Below the pieces are notes generated by a model. It did not search any database. It saw only the letters and a list, made by a program, of their open reading frames with translations, and was not told the DNA's origin. Made by a program: the position numbers and the translations under genes. Of a stretch of 64,000 nucleotides of DNA, positions 61,985-64,000 are shown piece by piece. The first letter of the stretch is position 1. Every line of letters begins with the position of its first letter. Origin of the DNA: Candidatus Kapaibacterium sp. (GTDB taxonomy: Bacteria > Bacteroidota > Ignavibacteria > Kapaibacteriales > HRBIN21); assembly GCA_025059875.1 (NCBI GenBank), contig JANXCT010000001.1:124001-188000 (forward strand), read 5' to 3'.

Positions 61985-63212
61985 TGTGTCCACCAAAGCC
62001 AAAGGCGTTGCTTAGCGCTGCTCGGACGCGTCGCTGTACGGGAGCGTTCGGCACATAGAAGAGATCGCACTCCGGATCGGGGGTGCGGTAATTGATGGTT
62101 GGCGGCAGTGTTTGGTGGACAATTGCTAAGATAGTTGCGATGGCCTCTACAACTCCGGCAGCGCCGAGGAGATGGCCAGTCATGGACTTCGTTGAGCTGA
62201 CGGCTAACCGGTAGGCGTGCTCGCCGAAGAGGGTCTTGATGGCGAGCGTCTCGGTCTTGTCGTTGTAGGGGGTGGAGGTACCGTGGGCGTTGATGTAGTC
62301 AATGTCCGTGGGGGCGAGTCCGGCGTCTTCCAGTGCCCAGCGCATGGAGAGGATAGCTCCCTCTCCGCTTGGGATCGGCTGCGTAATGTGGTAGGCATCG
62401 TCACTGAGGCCAAATCCTGCTAGCTCTGCGTAGATCTTCGACGCATTCCGCCGAACGGCGTGGTCCAGGGCCTCCAGAACTAAGATCCCCGCACCCTCTC
62501 CCATTACGAACCCATCCCGCTCAGCGTCGAAGGGCCGGCTGGCGGTTTCGGGCGAGTCATTTCGAGTGGATAAGGCCTTCATTGCGTTGAAGCCTGCAAC
62601 ACCCATTGGGCAGATGGCGGCTTCGCTCCCGCCCACGATCACGACGTCGGCAATGCCCCGCTGGATGAGCATCATTCCGTCAGCAATAGCGTGAGCGGAA
62701 GTGGCACACGCGGAGACGGTGCTGTAATTGGGGCCCTTGAACCCATACCGGATAGCAATCAATCCCGGTACAATGTCTACGATGAACATCGGCACAAAGT
62801 ATGGAGAGATACGGTCAGGCTTCCCTCCGCGCTCCAGAAGGCGCAGTTGCTGCTCATGGTACGTCCACATACCGCCGACACCAGAGCCGACAACGACGCC
62901 AACACGGTATGGGTCTATGCGGTCTAACGGCAGCTCCGCATCCTCTATCGCCATTACCGTGGCTGACATGGCGAATTGTGCAAAGAGATCCATCCGCTGG
63001 ATCTCCTTGCGACTCATATGCAGCAGCGGGTCGTAGTTCTTAACCTCGCAAGCAAACCGAGTTTCAAATTGGGAGGCGTCAAACCGCGTGATTGGACCAG
63101 CCCCGCTACGTCCTTCCATCATAGCCTGCCAGAACTCCTGCACAGAGTTTCCGATGGGCGTTAGTGCCCCCATCCCCGTGACGACGACACGACGCCGCTG
63201 CTGGCGTTCCAT
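61950..63212 (-). CDS. fabF: 3-oxoacyl-[acyl-carrier-protein] synthase II
   Basis: Condenses malonyl-ACP with growing acyl-ACP in fatty acid elongation. The 420-residue thiolase-fold enzyme carries the Cys-His-His triad: Cys in VSACATSAHAIADG (near 168), His in NAHGTSTPYNDKTE and His in KSMTGHLLGAAGVVE. MERQQRRRVVVTGMGALTPIG at 63212 matches the family start; an earlier frame start at 63257 adds a non-conserved Arg-rich stretch. It lies 37 nt after acpP. Confidence 0.96.
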   Translation of the reverse strand: MERQQRRRVVVTGMGALTPIGNSVQEFWQAMMEGRSGAGPITRFDASQFETRFACEVKNYDPLLHMSRKEIQRMDLFAQFAMSATVMAIEDAELPLDRIDPYRVGVVVGSGVGGMWTYHEQQLRLLERGGKPDRISPYFVPMFIVDIVPGLIAIRYGFKGPNYSTVSACATSAHAIADGMMLIQRGIADVVIVGGSEAAICPMGVAGFNAMKALSTRNDSPETASRPFDAERDGFVMGEGAGILVLEALDHAVRRNASKIYAELAGFGLSDDAYHITQPIPSGEGAILSMRWALEDAGLAPTDIDYINAHGTSTPYNDKTETLAIKTLFGEHAYRLAVSSTKSMTGHLLGAAGVVEAIATILAIVHQTLPPTINYRTPDPECDLFYVPNAPVQRRVRAALSNAFGFGGHNATLCFTEFQE

Positions 63213-63249
63213 CGGTGTCCTAGTGCTGCGCCCAGAGGTCCTGCTTTCC

Positions 63250-63489
63250 CTATCCACTCAGGCGCTGCTCAATGTAGCGGATAGCGTCTCCAACAGTCCG
63301 GATTTGCTCAGCGTCGGAGTCTTCGATCGTTAGGTCAAATTCCCGCTCAAACTCCATGATGAGTTCTACGATGTCCAGGGAGTCTGCCCCAAGGTCGTGC
63401 ATGAAGGAAGCTTCCGGCGTTACCTGGGACTCCTCAACCCCTAGCTTGCGAACGATGATATCTCGGACACGCTGTTCGACGCTGATCAT
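63250..63489 (-). CDS. acpP: Acyl carrier protein
   Basis: Carries acyl intermediates on a 4'-phosphopantetheine arm. The 79-residue acidic protein has [20 protein letters not shown], where the Ser of ADSLD receives the arm, followed by the usual three-helix sequence. The ATG at 63489 is preferred to TTG 63495, with GGGAAG upstream. It stands between fabG and fabF. Confidence 0.97.
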   Translation of the reverse strand: MISVEQRVRDIIVRKLGVEESQVTPEASFMHDLGADSLDIVELIMEFEREFDLTIEDSDAEQIRTVGDAIRYIEQRLSG

Positions 63490-63531
63490 CGGCAACTTCC
63501 CGCATAGCTTGTGAGACAGACCGTATTTGGA

Positions 63532-64000
63532 CTACAGCGAGAGTCCACCGTCTACGACGATGACTTGCCCCGTAATGTACGAAGCTTCCGGAGAGGCTAA
63601 GAAGGCGACGACAGCAGCAATCTCGTCTGGCATTGCAACTCGGCCTACAGGAATAGCCTCTAGCAAGGCTTTACGCTGCTGCTCTGACAGGCGGGCGGTC
63701 ATCTCGGTCTCAACGTATCCAGGCGCCACGTAGTTCACGAAAATATTGCGTGACGCTAATTCTTTGGCCAATGCTCGCGTCAGTCCGATCAGTCCAGCTT
63801 TGGAGGCTGCGTAGTTGGCTTGTCCAATGTTGCCAATGATGCCGACAACAGAGCCAATGTTGATGATGCGCCCATACCGCTGAGGGATCATCAGTCGTAT
63901 TGCAGCACGGCTCCACAGGAAGGCCCCGCGGAGGTTTGTGTTCAGTACTCGGTCCCAGTCCTCTGCTGTCATGCGGGCGAGGAGGCGGTCCGAGGTAATA
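63532..64000 (-). CDS. fabG: 3-oxoacyl-[acyl-carrier-protein] reductase, N-terminus beyond window
   Basis: NADPH-dependent short-chain reductase of fatty acid elongation. Only the C-terminal 155 or so residues are in the window; the frame continues to base 64000 ([16 protein letters not shown]). Catalytic Ser in [12 protein letters not shown], Tyr and Lys in [11 protein letters not shown], and [12 protein letters not shown] and [12 protein letters not shown] near the end are typical of FabG. The Asn-Ala-Gly and cofactor motifs would lie outside. It precedes acpP by about 42 nt. Confidence 0.95.
   Translation of the reverse strand, partial: ITSDRLLARMTAEDWDRVLNTNLRGAFLWSRAAIRLMIPQRYGRIINIGSVVGIIGNIGQANYAASKAGLIGLTRALAKELASRNIFVNYVAPGYVETEMTARLSEQQRKALLEAIPVGRVAMPDEIAAVVAFLASPEASYITGQVIVVDGGLSL

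Overview
The window reads as chromosome of a bacterium from the Bacteroidota/Chlorobiota (FCB) superphylum, most like the Chlorobi-Ignavibacteria-Kapabacteria branch. The reasons are: at least five large secreted proteins end in type IX secretion (T9SS) C-terminal sorting domains; the sequence TAATTTTG, the -7 promoter box of that group (consensus TAnnTTTG), recurs just upstream of several starts; and the housekeeping genes (fused E1 alpha-beta, type 2 pyrF, DUF2851, speA, NamZ/DUF1343, PurS) fit. The assignment is inferred from gene content, not from a phylogeny. Coding density is very high, with many 4-40 nt overlaps. No CRISPR array, insertion sequence or prophage was seen.

Layout. 0-3.3 kb: branched-chain aminotransferase, fused 2-oxoacid dehydrogenase E1, tRNA-Arg(CCG). 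3.3-4.1 kb: membrane-anchored TPR protein. 4.1-17.7 kb: a surface-protein island of five secreted proteins on the plus strand, with a Pmp-like beta-helix giant, cohesin-like and dockerin-like modules, a recurring 'ELPPxPP...FDAR' module and T9SS tails. 17.8-19.4 kb: a small tudor-like protein, ribosomal protein S21 and a frameshifted glycosyltransferase. 19.4-24.7 kb: a minus-strand chain of overlapping genes (mtaB, lipoprotein, truA, M48 protease, pyrF, DUF2851). 24.7-25.3 kb: a 640-bp gene-free region with hairpins. 25.3-29.5 kb: S9 peptidase, fatty acid hydroxylase, a lone nuoC joined to a lone E1 beta. 29.5-31.7 kb: dnaN-recF (minus).

31.8-41.7 kb: plus-strand genes for phospholipid synthesis (psd-pssA), purine synthesis (purS-purQ), Tat components, gatA, lnt and two M16 peptidase-family proteins. 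42-47.8 kb: divergent aspartokinase, PgpH-type HD phosphodiesterase, tyrosine recombinase and NamZ muramidase. 47.9-55.1 kb: rplS, a two-domain oxidoreductase, DegT/DnrJ aminotransferase, malQ and speA. 55-59.1 kb: a predicted outer-membrane protein and an SBBP-propeller T9SS protein. 59.2-64 kb (minus): fabG (cut by the window edge)-acpP-fabF-rnc-gcvPB-cdd.

How the genes fit together: ilvE plus a 2-oxoacid dehydrogenase E1 can supply branched-chain acyl-CoA, while fabG/acpP/fabF, psd/pssA, the hydroxylase and lnt serve membrane lipid and lipoprotein synthesis. The most unusual content is the 4-17.7 kb island, which could encode an extracellular assembly displayed through T9SS. The two apparent gene defects are the glycosyltransferase frameshift near 18,517 and a cytidine deaminase with no ordinary start codon.
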